From positions 1-23,410 of the forward strand of contig CAJMEU010000029.1 in NCBI GenBank assembly GCA_905212515.1: a DNA stretch of 23,410 bases, given 5' to 3'. The translations under genes and the position numbers were made by a program. Below the pieces are notes generated by a model, which had not been told where the DNA came from, searched no databases, and worked only from the letters and a program-made list of their open reading frames with translations. The number at the start of each line of letters is the position of its first letter. Position 1 is the stretch's first letter. The stretch comes from an uncultured Oscillospiraceae bacterium (GTDB lineage: Bacteria; Bacillota; Clostridia; Oscillospirales; Ruminococcaceae). This document shows positions 1-7,975 of this stretch, piece after piece.

Positions 1-2
1 AT

Positions 3-2210
3 CACCGCATCACGCGTTTTCGCGCCAACGCCGTGCCCATGGACCGGCCCGGCCACTATATCTACCTGCGGGACGACGACACCGGCGAATATTGGTCCGT
101 GTCCTGGCAGCCCGTGGGCAAACCCCTGGACAAGGCCCAATATATCTGCCGTCACGGCCTTTCCTACACGAAGTACGAATGCGAGTACAACGGCATCAAG
201 GCTGTGCAGACCTTATTCATCCCCCGGGGCGAGGCGGTGGAGGTGTGGGACCTGTCCCTGGAAAACACGGAGAACCGGCCGCGCAACATCAGCGTGTTCA
301 GTTATGCCGAGTTGTCCTACCACCATATCGACATGGACAACCGCAATTTCCAGATGAGCTTGTATGCCGCCGGCTCCAGCTACGGGGACGGCATCATCGA
401 GCAGGACCTGTTCTACGAGGAGGAGGGCTACCAGTATTTTGCCGCCACCTTCGCCCCGGACACCTTCGACGCCTGCCGCGACGCCTTCATCGGCCCTTAC
501 CGCACGGAATCGAACCCCCTGGGTGTGGAAAAGGGAGTGCTGTCCGGCAGTACCGAGCTGGGCGGCAACCAGTGCTGCGGCCTGCATAAGCGCATGACGC
601 TGGCCCCGGGCGAAATGCGGCGCGAGGCCTTTTTCCTGGGCGAAGGACGCCGGGCCGAAGGCGCCCGCGTGCGGGAAAAATTTGCCGCGCCCGCCAGCCG
701 GGACGCGGCCCTGGACGCGCTGCGCGCCTTCTGGGACGCGCGCTGTGCCTGCCTGCAGATCGACACGCCCAACCCGGGCATGAACACGCTTATCAACATC
801 TGGACGCTGTACCAAAGTGAGGTAAACGTACATTTCAGCCGCTTTGCCAGCTTCATCGAGGTGGGCGGCCGCACGGGCCTGGGCTACCGCGACACGGCCC
901 AGGACGCCATGACGGTGCTGCACGCCGACGCCGAGACCTGCCGCATGCGCATGTTGCAGCTGCTGAACGGCCTGGTCAGCGAGGGGTACGGCCTGCACCT
1001 GTTCGACCCAGCCTGGTTCGAGCCGCAGAAGCAGCAAAGCTTCAAAAGCCCCACCGTGGTGCCCGCGCCGGACAAGGGCAGCATGATCCACGGCCTCAAG
1101 GACGCCTGCAGCGACGACGCGCTGTGGCTGGTGTCCACCATCGTGGACTATGTGAAGGAAACGGGCGACACGGATTTCCTGGACCGGCGCGTGCCCTACG
1201 CCGACAACGGCGAGGACACCGTCTACGACCATATGAAAACCATTTTGAACTTCTCCGGCCGCATGGTGGGCAGCCACGGCATCTGCCAGGGCCTGCGGGC
1301 GGACTGGAACGACTGCCTCAACCTGGGCGGCGGCGAAAGCGCCATGGTCAGCTTCCTGCACGTGTGGGCGCTGAACAACTTCATCAGCCTGGCCGAATAC
1401 CTGGGCCGGGACGAGGACGCCGCACGCTACACCGCCATGCGGGACCGGGTGCGGAACATCTGCGAGCATACGCTGTGGGACGGCAAATGGTACCTGCGGG
1501 GCTTTACCAAAAGCGGCCGCCCCATCGGCACGGACGCGGACGAAGAGGGCAAGGTGCACCTGGAAAGCAACACCTGGGCCGTGCTGTCCGGCTGCGCCAG
1601 CCGCGAGCGGGGCCTGGCGGCCATGGACAGCGTGTACGAATACCTGTCAACGCCCTGGGGCCTGATGCTCAACGCGCCGGCCTACTCGAAACCGGACGAT
1701 GAGATCGGCTTTGTCACCCGCGTGTACAAGGGCCTGAAGGAGAACGGCGCCATCTTCAGCCATCCCAACCCCTGGGCCTGGGCGGCCGAGTGCGTGCTGG
1801 GCCGGGGCGACCGCGCCATGGAACTGTACGACGCCTTGTGCCCCTATTGGCAGAACGACAAGATCGAGACCCGCAAAGCCGAGCCCTATTCCTACTGCCA
1901 GTTCGTCACCGGGCGGGATCACGCCAAATTCGGCGAGGCCCACCATCCCTTCATGACGGGCACCGGCGGCTGGAGCTATGTGGCCGCCACCCGCTGGATG
2001 CTGGGCATCAGGCCGGATTTCGATGGCCTGTTGGTGGACCCCTGCATCCCCGCCGGATGGGACGGGTTTTCCGTCACCCGCAAGTTCCGGGGCGCCACCT
2101 ATCACATCACCGTGAAAAACCCCGCCCACATCTGCAAGGGCACGCACCCCGCCAAGCTGCCCCTGGCCGAAGCCGGGCAGGAGGTGGCCGTCACCGTCAC
2201 GCTGGCGTGA
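3..2210 (+). CDS. GH94 disaccharide phosphorylase (cellobiose phosphorylase-like), 5' partial
   Basis: This is a glycoside hydrolase family 94 phosphorylase. The family splits a beta-linked disaccharide with inorganic phosphate, giving a sugar 1-phosphate and a free sugar in the cytoplasm. The frame is open from the first bases of the window and family-like sequence (RITRF..NAVPMDRPG) precedes the ATG at 33, so the true start lies upstream. By comparison with about 800-residue relatives, some 50-60 N-terminal residues are missing. The motif ADWNDCLNLGGGES near base 1300 contains the catalytic aspartate region. HLESNTWAVLSG, KENGAIFSHPNPWAW and MTGTGGW are further landmarks of the (alpha/alpha)6 domain. 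No signal peptide is visible in the part present. A phosphohexomutase gene follows after 40 bases, which fits processing of the sugar 1-phosphate. Cellobiose phosphorylase is the best guess; chitobiose or another GH94 specificity cannot be excluded by eye. Confidence 0.9.
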   Translation, partial: HRITRFRANAVPMDRPGHYIYLRDDDTGEYWSVSWQPVGKPLDKAQYICRHGLSYTKYECEYNGIKAVQTLFIPRGEAVEVWDLSLENTENRPRNISVFSYAELSYHHIDMDNRNFQMSLYAAGSSYGDGIIEQDLFYEEEGYQYFAATFAPDTFDACRDAFIGPYRTESNPLGVEKGVLSGSTELGGNQCCGLHKRMTLAPGEMRREAFFLGEGRRAEGARVREKFAAPASRDAALDALRAFWDARCACLQIDTPNPGMNTLINIWTLYQSEVNVHFSRFASFIEVGGRTGLGYRDTAQDAMTVLHADAETCRMRMLQLLNGLVSEGYGLHLFDPAWFEPQKQQSFKSPTVVPAPDKGSMIHGLKDACSDDALWLVSTIVDYVKETGDTDFLDRRVPYADNGEDTVYDHMKTILNFSGRMVGSHGICQGLRADWNDCLNLGGGESAMVSFLHVWALNNFISLAEYLGRDEDAARYTAMRDRVRNICEHTLWDGKWYLRGFTKSGRPIGTDADEEGKVHLESNTWAVLSGCASRERGLAAMDSVYEYLSTPWGLMLNAPAYSKPDDEIGFVTRVYKGLKENGAIFSHPNPWAWAAECVLGRGDRAMELYDALCPYWQNDKIETRKAEPYSYCQFVTGRDHAKFGEAHHPFMTGTGGWSYVAATRWMLGIRPDFDGLLVDPCIPAGWDGFSVTRKFRGATYHITVKNPAHICKGTHPAKLPLAEAGQEVAVTVTLA

Positions 2211-2250
2211 GGCGCCCCGCCACCTGCGCATCGAAAGGAAGGATTGACAT

Positions 2251-3663
2251 ATGATCCAATTTGGCACCGGCGGCTGGCGCGCCGTCATCGGAGACGAATT
2301 CACCAAAGCCAACGTACAGCTGCTCACCCATGCCCTGGCGCGCAAAATGCAGGACGAAGGCAAGGCCGAGGCCGGCTTCGTCATCGGGTACGACCGCCGC
2401 TTTTTAAGCAAAGAGGCCGCCTGCTGGGCCGCCGAGGTAATGGCCGGCTGCGGCATCCCCTGCGCCATCATCCATCGCGAAAGCCCCACCCCCCTCATCA
2501 TGTACACGGTGATGAAGCTGGGCCTGCCCTACGGCATGGCCGTCACCGCCAGCCACAACCCGGCCATTTACAACGGCATCAAGGTGTTCATGGAGGGCGG
2601 CCGCGACGCGGACGAGCGCCTGACCAGCACCTTCGAGGGGTATATCCGCGAACTTATGGGCGAGCCCATCCCCCTGGTGCCCTATGAGCAGGGCCTCGCG
2701 GAGGGCGGCATCCGCCTGATCGACCCCATGAACGATTACATCGACAGCATCCTTTCCATGGTGGACACCGAGGCCATCCGCAAAGCGGGGCTGCACATCG
2801 CCCTGGACCCCATGTACGGCGTGAGCAAAACGGCCCTGCAGACCATCCTGCTGACCACCCGCTGCGACGTGGACGTCATCCACGAACGGCACGACACCCT
2901 CTTCGGCGGCCGCCTGCCGGCGCCCAATTTCAAGACCCTGGCAGGCCTGATGAACTTTGTGGAGGAAAACCACTGCGACATCGGCCTGGCCACGGACGGC
3001 GACGCCGACCGGCTGGGCGTCATCGACGACAAAGTGGAGTTCCTGCACCCCAACAAAATTTTGGTGCTGCTGTACTACTATCTGCTGAAGTACAAGGGCT
3101 GGCGGGGCGCGGCCGTGCGCAACATCGCCACCACCCACCTGCTGGATAAGATCGCCGCCTCCTTCGGCGAGACCTGTTACGAGGTGCCGGTGGGGTTCAA
3201 ATACATCTCCAGCAAAATGGTGGAGACGGGGGCCATCATCGGCGGCGAAAGCTCCGGCGGCCTGACGGTGCGCGGGCACATCCAGGGCAAGGACGGCATT
3301 TACGCCGCGGCCCTGCTGGTGGAGATGATCGCCAAAACGGGCCGGCCGCTCAGCGGGCTGTGGCAGGACATCGTGGGGGAATACGGCTCCTTTGAGATGG
3401 CCGAGCACGACTATCGCTTCAGCGGCGAAAAAAAGGCCGAGATTTTCAAGACCCTGATGGAGGACAAATTGCTGCCTGCCTTCAGCTGTCCGGTGGAAAA
3501 AGTGAGCTATATGGACGGCTGCAAGGTGTATTTCCAAAACGGCGGCTGGGTCATCGCCCGCTTTTCCGGCACGGAACCCCTGCTGCGCATTTTCTGCGAA
3601 ATGGCGGATCTGGACGAGGCCGAACAGGTAGCCCGCACCTTCCAAAAGTTTTTGGGCCTGTGA
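2251..3663 (+). CDS. Alpha-D-phosphohexomutase (phosphoglucomutase/phosphomannomutase)
   Basis: A 470-residue enzyme of the alpha-D-phosphohexomutase superfamily, which interconverts hexose 1- and 6-phosphates through a phosphoserine. All four signatures are present: the phosphoserine loop TASHNP (Ser101), the Mg2+ loop DGDADR (249-254), the sugar-specificity loop GESSGG (332-337) and the phosphate-binding loop RFSGTEP (437-443). The length is normal. The start is the ATG at 2251, preceded by a GAAAGGAAGG ribosome site. It lies 40 bases after the GH94 gene, probably in the same transcript, so it would turn glucose 1-phosphate into glucose 6-phosphate for glycolysis. GESSGG is compatible with glucose use, but sequence alone does not fix glucose versus mannose specificity. 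The stop is followed at once by the tandem hairpin repeats. Confidence 0.93.
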   Translation: MIQFGTGGWRAVIGDEFTKANVQLLTHALARKMQDEGKAEAGFVIGYDRRFLSKEAACWAAEVMAGCGIPCAIIHRESPTPLIMYTVMKLGLPYGMAVTASHNPAIYNGIKVFMEGGRDADERLTSTFEGYIRELMGEPIPLVPYEQGLAEGGIRLIDPMNDYIDSILSMVDTEAIRKAGLHIALDPMYGVSKTALQTILLTTRCDVDVIHERHDTLFGGRLPAPNFKTLAGLMNFVEENHCDIGLATDGDADRLGVIDDKVEFLHPNKILVLLYYYLLKYKGWRGAAVRNIATTHLLDKIAASFGETCYEVPVGFKYISSKMVETGAIIGGESSGGLTVRGHIQGKDGIYAAALLVEMIAKTGRPLSGLWQDIVGEYGSFEMAEHDYRFSGEKKAEIFKTLMEDKLLPAFSCPVEKVSYMDGCKVYFQNGGWVIARFSGTEPLLRIFCEMADLDEAEQVARTFQKFLGL

Positions 3664-3664
3664 C

Positions 3665-3930
3665 AATAAAAAATAGCCGCAGGCTATTTTTTGGCCATGT
3701 GGCCGGTCCTCTGGCCACGGCCATAGAGATCAGTTTTTTTATTGCGGAGCAATAAAAAATAGCCGCAGGCTATTTTTTCGGCCACGTGGCCAGTCCTCTG
3801 GCCACGGCCATAGAGATCAGTTTTTTTATTGCGGAGCAATAAAAAATAGCCGCAGGCTATTTTTTCGGCCACGTGGCCAGTCCTCTGGCCACGGCCATAG
3901 GGATCGAGGTTTTTATTGCGCAGCAATAAA
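3665..3930. repeat. Three tandem ~87-bp hairpin-rich repeats
   Basis: Units begin at 3665, 3751 and 3838 (86, 87 and 87 bp), with a remnant start at 3925. Each unit holds (a) an 11-bp inverted repeat AAAAAATAGCC/GGCTATTTTTT with a 3-base loop, (b) the 12-bp palindrome GGCCACGTGGCC (GGCCATGTGGCC in unit 1) plus further GGCC inverted elements, and (c) a stem TTTTTTATTGC/GCAATAAAAAA across each unit junction. Stems (a) and (c) share the same A-rich segment, so they cannot form together. Units 2 and 3 are nearly identical over most of their length; unit 3 has diverged at its last 25 or so bases. The A and T tracts flanking stem (a) make it look like a bidirectional terminator. A terminator array, an mRNA 3'-end protector or a repetitive extragenic element are all possible. 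Confidence 0.9.
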
Positions 3931-3934
3931 CAAG

Positions 3935-3962
3935 AAGGGCGTGTCGTCAGACACGCCCTTTT
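3935..3962. terminator. Probable terminator between convergent genes
   Basis: Perfect 11-bp stem AAGGGCGTGTC/GACACGCCCTT with a 4-base loop, followed by TTTT on the plus strand and a T-rich stretch on the minus strand. It sits six bases beyond the stop of the minus-strand membrane gene, so it probably ends the sigma/anti-sigma transcript and may act in both directions. Confidence 0.75.
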
Positions 3963-3967
3963 CCGTT

Positions 3968-4909
3968 TCAGGCCCTGTGCGGTTCCAGCAGGCTGTGCAG
4001 CAGCGCGCGGGCCTCGGCCTCGTCTGCGCGGGACAAGGTAACGCAGAGCACGCAGCGCTCCAGCGTGCGGGCCTTGGGCAGGCCGCCGTCCACTGCCCGG
4101 CCCAGGTCCCAGATAAAATACCGGTTTTCCAGCGGCTGGGGCAGGGGGCGGTAGGCCAGCAGCGTGTAGCCCTTGCCCATGGGCGTGTCCAGGCTGAAAA
4201 AGCGCACGTCCTGCCAGCCCTCGGCCTCCCATTGCTCGATGGCCGCATCCTGGGGGATCACCACGGGCAGTTCCTCGCTGGCCTCATAGATCACAAAGTC
4301 GAGGTTCAGCCAGCGTCCGAGCTCGGGCTGCTGGAACACGGCCTGGAACTGGGCGGGCGGGGCTTCCCGGTCCGTGGTCAAGGCGATGCGGGGCTCGCTG
4401 CCGCCGATCAGTTCAATGTCCTCCCCGCGCCAGCAGGGGAAGCCGGAAGCGGTCAGGAAGAAGTACTCGCCCAGTACGGATAGGTCCAAAGCGGCCCCGC
4501 AGGAGAACATGTGCGTCAGGAACGTGCCGAAGTCCAGGCTGAGCGGCGAAAGGGCCACGGCTTTGCCCTGGGCGTCAAAGCAATAGGCCAGGCCGTATTG
4601 GTCCTTGGCGATCAGCGCCGTCTCGGCGGGGTCTCGGCCGGGGGTGATAAAATCGTAAAAGGGGTCGCTGAATATCAGGCCCTGCCCATCGGGGTTTTGC
4701 GGGGCTTCCCGGGTGAAGCGGAACCACCCCGCGGCGGCGGCCGCGCCGCAGGCGGCCAGGGCCAGCGCCAGGGCGGCGGCCAATCCCAAAGCCCAGCGGC
4801 GCCGGGCGCGCAGGCGGGACGGGGGCGGCGCCAGGGCCGGCGCCAGGGCCGCGGTCACCAGGGCCTCGTCCATCCCGCCCAAAGCGGCGAACAGATTTTC
4901 CTTGGTCAT
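3968..4909 (-). CDS. Single-pass membrane protein, probable anti-sigma factor
   Basis: A 313-residue protein. Its N-terminal 38 residues are short, Pro/Arg-containing and probably cytoplasmic. One transmembrane segment follows (about 39-62, Ala/Leu-rich after RLRARRRW), then an extracytoplasmic domain of about 250 residues with no catalytic motif I recognise. The ATG (4909-4907) overlaps the stop of the upstream sigma gene as ATGA, which implies translational coupling. An ECF sigma gene followed by a membrane protein of this shape is the usual sigma/anti-sigma layout in Firmicutes, so the role is inferred from context and topology rather than from a named domain. A zinc-binding ZAS motif (HxxxCxxC) is not visible in the cytoplasmic part, so this would be a non-ZAS type. 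Confidence is high that it is a gene and moderate for its role. Confidence 0.75.
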   Translation of the reverse strand: MTKENLFAALGGMDEALVTAALAPALAPPPSRLRARRRWALGLAAALALALAACGAAAAAGWFRFTREAPQNPDGQGLIFSDPFYDFITPGRDPAETALIAKDQYGLAYCFDAQGKAVALSPLSLDFGTFLTHMFSCGAALDLSVLGEYFFLTASGFPCWRGEDIELIGGSEPRIALTTDREAPPAQFQAVFQQPELGRWLNLDFVIYEASEELPVVIPQDAAIEQWEAEGWQDVRFFSLDTPMGKGYTLLAYRPLPQPLENRYFIWDLGRAVDGGLPKARTLERCVLCVTLSRADEAEARALLHSLLEPHRA

Positions 4910-5460
4910 AGCATTCCCTCCTGTTCCAGTTGTTGCAAAAGCCGGCGCCGGGTGCGCAGCAGCGTCACCGACACTTTGTTTTTGCTGACGCCATAGGCGG
5001 CCGCGATCTCGCCCACGGGCTGGGCGGCCCAGTAGCGGCGCAAAAACACGTCCCGGGCAAAGGGTTTCTGCCTGCGCAGGAACGCCTCGATCCGGCGGGC
5101 CAGCTCCCGGGCGGCGGCCTCGTCCTCGGCGCTTTCGCCGCCGGGGATGCACTCGGCCAGCTCGTCCAGCACCGGGCCGAACCCGGCGGCGCGCTTGGCC
5201 GCGCCCGCGCGCTCCAGCTGCTTGAGGCACAAATTGCGGGTGATGCGCCCCAAAAAGGGGCCCAGTTTCGCGGGCCGCGCGTCGGGCATGGCGTGCCAGG
5301 CGGCCAGCCAGGTGTCGTTCAGCGCCTCTTCGGCGTCCGGCGCGCAGCGCAGCATCCGGCGGGCAATGCCTGCGCACAGGCCGCCGTAAGCCTGCTGGCT
5401 GTGGGTCAGGGCGGCTTCGTCCCGCTGCCAATATAATTCCACGATGGCCTCATCCGTCAT
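4906..5460 (-). CDS. ECF-type RNA polymerase sigma factor
   Basis: A 184-residue sigma-70 family protein of ECF size. Region 2 covers about residues 15-75, with the DAEEALNDTWLAAWHAMP segment that binds core enzyme and the -10 element. Region 4 covers about 125-180, with the helix-turn-helix VGEIAAAYGVSKNKVSVTL for -35 recognition. The ATG at 5460 was preferred over an in-frame GTG at 5478 because AAGGGAGGG lies just upstream of the ATG and would be consumed by the longer form. The gene overlaps the next gene by four bases (ATGA). It is transcribed away from rpe. The intergenic region shows a housekeeping-type promoter and a possible ECF-type autoregulatory site. Confidence 0.9.
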   Translation of the reverse strand: MTDEAIVELYWQRDEAALTHSQQAYGGLCAGIARRMLRCAPDAEEALNDTWLAAWHAMPDARPAKLGPFLGRITRNLCLKQLERAGAAKRAAGFGPVLDELAECIPGGESAEDEAAARELARRIEAFLRRQKPFARDVFLRRYWAAQPVGEIAAAYGVSKNKVSVTLLRTRRRLLQQLEQEGML

Positions 5461-5486
5461 CGCAATCCCTCCCTTCACCCTGTCAG

Positions 5487-5511
5487 TACGGTTTTGCGCG
5501 CTGATCTTACA
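5487..5511 (-). promoter_or_regulatory. Possible ECF-type autoregulatory promoter for the sigma gene
   Basis: On the minus strand TGTAAG is followed, 15 bases later, by CGTA, resembling bipartite ECF promoters of the SigW class (TGAAAC/CGTA). It lies 27-51 bases upstream of the sigma start. This is inference from a short pattern and is weak on its own. Confidence 0.3.
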
Positions 5512-5514
5512 GGC

Positions 5515-5543
5515 ATCATCCGCTTTTTTTCACCGCGTGTCAA
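5515..5543 (-). promoter_or_regulatory. SigA-type promoter for the sigma/anti-sigma operon
   Basis: Minus strand TTGACA-N17-GATGAT: a perfect -35 hexamer, 17-base spacer and a 4/6 -10 hexamer, about 55 bases upstream of the sigma start codon. Confidence 0.6.
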
Positions 5544-5554
5544 TGGGCGCGCGT

Positions 5555-5583
5555 TTGCCTTTTTTACGGGATTATAGTATAAT
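5555..5583 (+). promoter_or_regulatory. SigA-type promoter for the rpe-rnf operon
   Basis: TTGCCT-N17-TATAAT with a perfect -10 hexamer, 39 bases before the rpe ATG and back to back with the sigma-gene promoter. Confidence 0.75.
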
Positions 5584-5621
5584 ATATCTACTTATTGTTA
5601 TTTTGGAAGGGAGCGCCTTTC

Positions 5622-6293
5622 ATGGTGAAACTCGCACCGTCGATCCTCTCGGCTGATTTTTCGCGCCTGGGCGCGGACTGTGCCGGCGTGCTGGAGGCAG
5701 GGGCCGATTGGCTGCACATCGACGTGATGGACGGCCATTTCGTGCCCAACATCACTTTGGGCATGCCTGTGCTGGCGGGGCTGGCGAAGGCCGTGCCGGC
5801 CATTTACGTGGTGCACCTGATGATCTCCCACCCGCTGCGCTACGCGGAGGCCAGTGCCCGGGCCGGGGCCGACCTGATCAGTTTCCATTTGGAGGCCGAG
5901 GACCCGGTGGAACAGACGGTGGCCGCCATCCGGGCGGCCGGGTGCGGTGCGGCCCTGGCCATCAAGCCGGCCACCCGCCCCGAGGATGTGTTCCCCTATC
6001 TGCCTTTGCTGGACATGGTGTTGGTGATGAGCGTGGAGCCGGGCTTCGGCGGACAAAAGTTTATGCCCGAGGCGGCGGACAAGCTGCGCGCCCTGCGTGC
6101 CGAGGCCGTGCGCATCGGCAAGCCGGCGCTGCTGCTGGAAGTGGACGGCGGCATCAACCTGGAAACGGCCCCCGTCTGCGCGCGGGCCGGGGTGGACGTG
6201 CTGGTGGCGGGCAGCGCGGTGTTCGGCGCAAAGGCGCCTGCCGCCGCGGTCAGCGCCCTGCGCGCGGCCTGCGAAACAGGAACGCGGCGCTGA
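5622..6293 (+). CDS. rpe: Ribulose-phosphate 3-epimerase
   Basis: A 223-residue TIM-barrel enzyme that interconverts ribulose 5-phosphate and xylulose 5-phosphate in the pentose phosphate pathway. Family signatures are clear: KLAPSILSADFSRLG at the N-terminus with the catalytic Asp-containing LHIDVMDGHFVPN (His32, Asp34), VVHLMI (His65), the phosphate-binding loop VMSVEPGFGGQKFMP and VDGGIN with Asp175. The length is normal. The ATG at 5622 has GGAAGGGAG nine bases upstream; the longer frame starting at 5595 lacks such a site. It is the first gene after a clear promoter, and rnfD follows after 25 bases, so it appears to head the first Rnf-like operon. That partnership is unusual but there is no sign of a separate promoter between them. 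Confidence 0.95.
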   Translation: MVKLAPSILSADFSRLGADCAGVLEAGADWLHIDVMDGHFVPNITLGMPVLAGLAKAVPAIYVVHLMISHPLRYAEASARAGADLISFHLEAEDPVEQTVAAIRAAGCGAALAIKPATRPEDVFPYLPLLDMVLVMSVEPGFGGQKFMPEAADKLRALRAEAVRIGKPALLLEVDGGINLETAPVCARAGVDVLVAGSAVFGAKAPAAAVSALRAACETGTRR

Positions 6294-6318
6294 AAGCGGC
6301 GCGGAAAAGAGGGTAACG

Positions 6319-7317
6319 ATGAACGAAGGAAAGCTGTACCTCAAAACGCCGTCCGCCCAGGAGGCGAACCGCGATATCGTATTCATGATGTTCCCGCTGC
6401 TGGTGATGGCCTGCTACCTGTATGGCGCCCGGCCGGCCGCCCTGTGCGCGGCGGCGGCCCTGACGGCCATTTGCAGCGATTACCTGGTGGCCTGGCTGCG
6501 GGGCACACAAAAGGATCGGACGGAAAATTCCAGCGTGCCCGCCGCTCTGCTGATGACCATGCTGATGCCTGCCACGGTGGATTATTACATCGTTGTGGTG
6601 GCCACCATCATCATCGTGCTGGTGGGCAAGGCGGCCTTCGGCGGCTGGGGCGTGTACCCCTTCAACCCGGCGGCGCTGGGCTACTGCGCCGCCGCCGTCA
6701 GCTGGCCGGAAAAAGTATTTCGCTACCCGGCGCCTTATACCGCCATCGGCCTGTGGGACACCTCCGCCGCCACCATGATGGACGGCGCCGCCCACTCGCT
6801 GCGGGCGGGCGGCATGCCCAACATCCGCATGCTGAACCTGATCTTGGGCAACTACGCCGGCGCCATGGGCGCCACCAGCGCCATCGTGCTGGTGGCCATT
6901 GCCATGTATCTGTGGATGCGCCGGGATATCAACGTGGCCATCCCGGCGGGCTTTTTGCTCACCTGCGCCTTTATCGCCGTGTGCCTGCCGCGCATCGGCG
7001 AGGTCAGCTTCTCCATGCCCATGGCCGAGCAGCTGTATCTGCGCTACCAGTCCCTCAAGTATGAACTGCTGACCGGCGGCGTGCTGTTCGCGGCCGTGTT
7101 CCTTATCAACGAGCCGTGCACCAGGCCCAAAAACAGCCGGGCCCACTTTGCCTACGGCGTGCTGATGGGCGTTATGACCATGATGTTCCGCTATTTCGGC
7201 AGCTATGACGTGGGCGTATGTTTCGCCGTGCTCAGCGTAAACGCGATCTCAGGTTATCTGGACCGGGCTTTCGCGCCCCGCGCGCACAAAGTGAACGTGA
7301 ACCGGAAGGAGGCCTGA
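6319..7317 (+). CDS. RnfD/NqrB-family membrane flavoprotein subunit (locus 1)
   Basis: A 332-residue polytopic membrane protein of the NqrB/RnfD family, normally the FMN-carrying, ion-translocating subunit of Rnf complexes. Family landmarks include GGWGVYPFNPAALGYC (the NPA turn near 117), DTSAATMMDG with Thr152 at the position of the covalent FMN acceptor (usually SGAT or TSATP), LLTGGVLFAAVFLINEP and FRYFGSYDVGV. The sequence is a divergent member. The start at 6319 has AAGAGGG upstream. It lies between rpe and an RnfE-like gene. No rnfC, rnfG or rnfB is found in this run, so the full electron path of a classic Rnf complex is not encoded here. An ApbE flavin transferase, needed for FMN attachment in this family, is not in the window. 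Confidence 0.85.
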   Translation: MNEGKLYLKTPSAQEANRDIVFMMFPLLVMACYLYGARPAALCAAAALTAICSDYLVAWLRGTQKDRTENSSVPAALLMTMLMPATVDYYIVVVATIIIVLVGKAAFGGWGVYPFNPAALGYCAAAVSWPEKVFRYPAPYTAIGLWDTSAATMMDGAAHSLRAGGMPNIRMLNLILGNYAGAMGATSAIVLVAIAMYLWMRRDINVAIPAGFLLTCAFIAVCLPRIGEVSFSMPMAEQLYLRYQSLKYELLTGGVLFAAVFLINEPCTRPKNSRAHFAYGVLMGVMTMMFRYFGSYDVGVCFAVLSVNAISGYLDRAFAPRAHKVNVNRKEA

Positions 7318-7321
7318 GGCG

Positions 7322-7813
7322 ATGGAAAACCAGGATCATATTTTGTCCGCCATGCCGGACGACGTAGCCAAGCGCGTCAAGCGCGACCGGCTGTTTTTAA
7401 ACAATCCCGTGGTGATGCAGGGCCTGGGCCTGGCGCCTTTGGTGGTGGCCGCCACCACCGTGAAAAACGCCGCTATCCTGGCCGTGGCGCTGTTTTTGCT
7501 GCTGACGCCCACCCGCATGCTGGCGGCGTTTTTGTCCCGCTTTTCCCTGTTCCGCTTCCGCGGCCTGACATACGCTTTCAGCGCCGCGCTGGTGTGGATG
7601 GCGGACTGGTATATTCTCAACCTGATCTTCCCCTCGGCGGATCTGGCCCTGCTGGGCCTGTACCTGCCCCTGCTTGCGGCCGACCCCATCGTGCTGAAAC
7701 GGTATGAACGGCCCCAGCGCGAGCGCATCAAAACGGCCTTCAAAAAGGGCGTTATCACCTCGCTGGGCTACATCCTGGCCCAGATCCTGACGGCCGCCGT
7801 GCGCGAATTTTAG
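7322..7813 (+). CDS. RnfE/NqrD-like membrane subunit cut short by an in-frame TAG
   Basis: The 163 residues before the TAG match the RnfE/NqrD family, for example NPVVMQGLGLAPLVVAATT, against the usual NPxxVQxLGLCPLLAVTT. AGGAGG sits ten bases before the ATG. Two features stand out. First, the frame stops at TAG (7811-7813) inside the conserved RE-L-G-x-G segment and continues in the same frame to 7975 with the family's last helix; the full frame would be 217 codons, normal for RnfE. Second, no cysteine is present. Canonical RnfE has one in LGLC (here LGLA) and one in TNC (here AAD), both ligands of the intramembrane [2Fe-2S] cluster. The product is either truncated, restored by readthrough, or the TAG is a sequence error. 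Confidence 0.8.
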   Translation: MENQDHILSAMPDDVAKRVKRDRLFLNNPVVMQGLGLAPLVVAATTVKNAAILAVALFLLLTPTRMLAAFLSRFSLFRFRGLTYAFSAALVWMADWYILNLIFPSADLALLGLYLPLLAADPIVLKRYERPQRERIKTAFKKGVITSLGYILAQILTAAVREF

Positions 7814-7975
7814 GGCGCCGGTATGCTGTACGGCCATGTGATCCTGCCCTTCAGCCTGCTGCCCCTGGCGCAGCTGCCCAGCGGCGGCTTTATCCTGGTG
7901 GCGCTGATCATCGCCGCCTGGCGCGGTTTGGCAGGCGCGGTGAAACTGCAGATGAGCGGGGGTGCAAAGGGATGA
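7811..7975 (+). other. In-frame remainder of the RnfE frame after TAG
   Basis: The frame reads VREF-TAG-GAGMLYG, then a hydrophobic helix containing LPSGGFILVALIIAAW, and ends at TGA (7973-7975), overlapping the next gene's ATG (7972) as ATGA. In RnfE relatives this region reads RE-(I/L)-(I/L)-G-x-G-T-L-F and LPPGAFIxLGLxxA, so the homology continues across the stop. The first internal ATG (7823) has no ribosome site, which argues against independent expression. Confidence 0.75.

Noticed and set aside
2404..3666. A 420-codon minus-strand frame opposite the phosphohexomutase gene
   Set aside because: His/Gln/Gly/Ala-rich shadow translation of a high-GC gene, with no domain and no ribosome site. 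The same applies to the long frames opposite htrA, rnfC and the D-G fusion.
3665..3930. CRISPR array
   Set aside because: Units are contiguous and nearly identical over their whole length. There are no unique spacers and no cas genes.
3684..4232. A 182-codon minus-strand frame encoding a repeated 29-residue peptide
   Set aside because: It is the 87-bp repeat read in one frame plus antisense-frame sequence of the membrane gene. It has no ribosome site and the repeat is better explained by its DNA/RNA hairpins.
3905..5480. A 487-codon frame spanning both sigma and anti-sigma genes
   Set aside because: It only follows the anti-sigma frame into the out-of-frame sigma region. The ATGA overlap and ribosome sites show two separate genes.
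7811..7813. TAG as pyrrolysine
   Set aside because: No pyl genes or methylamine methyltransferase context are visible, and the position is a conserved hydrophobic residue. Mutation, error or ordinary suppression is simpler.
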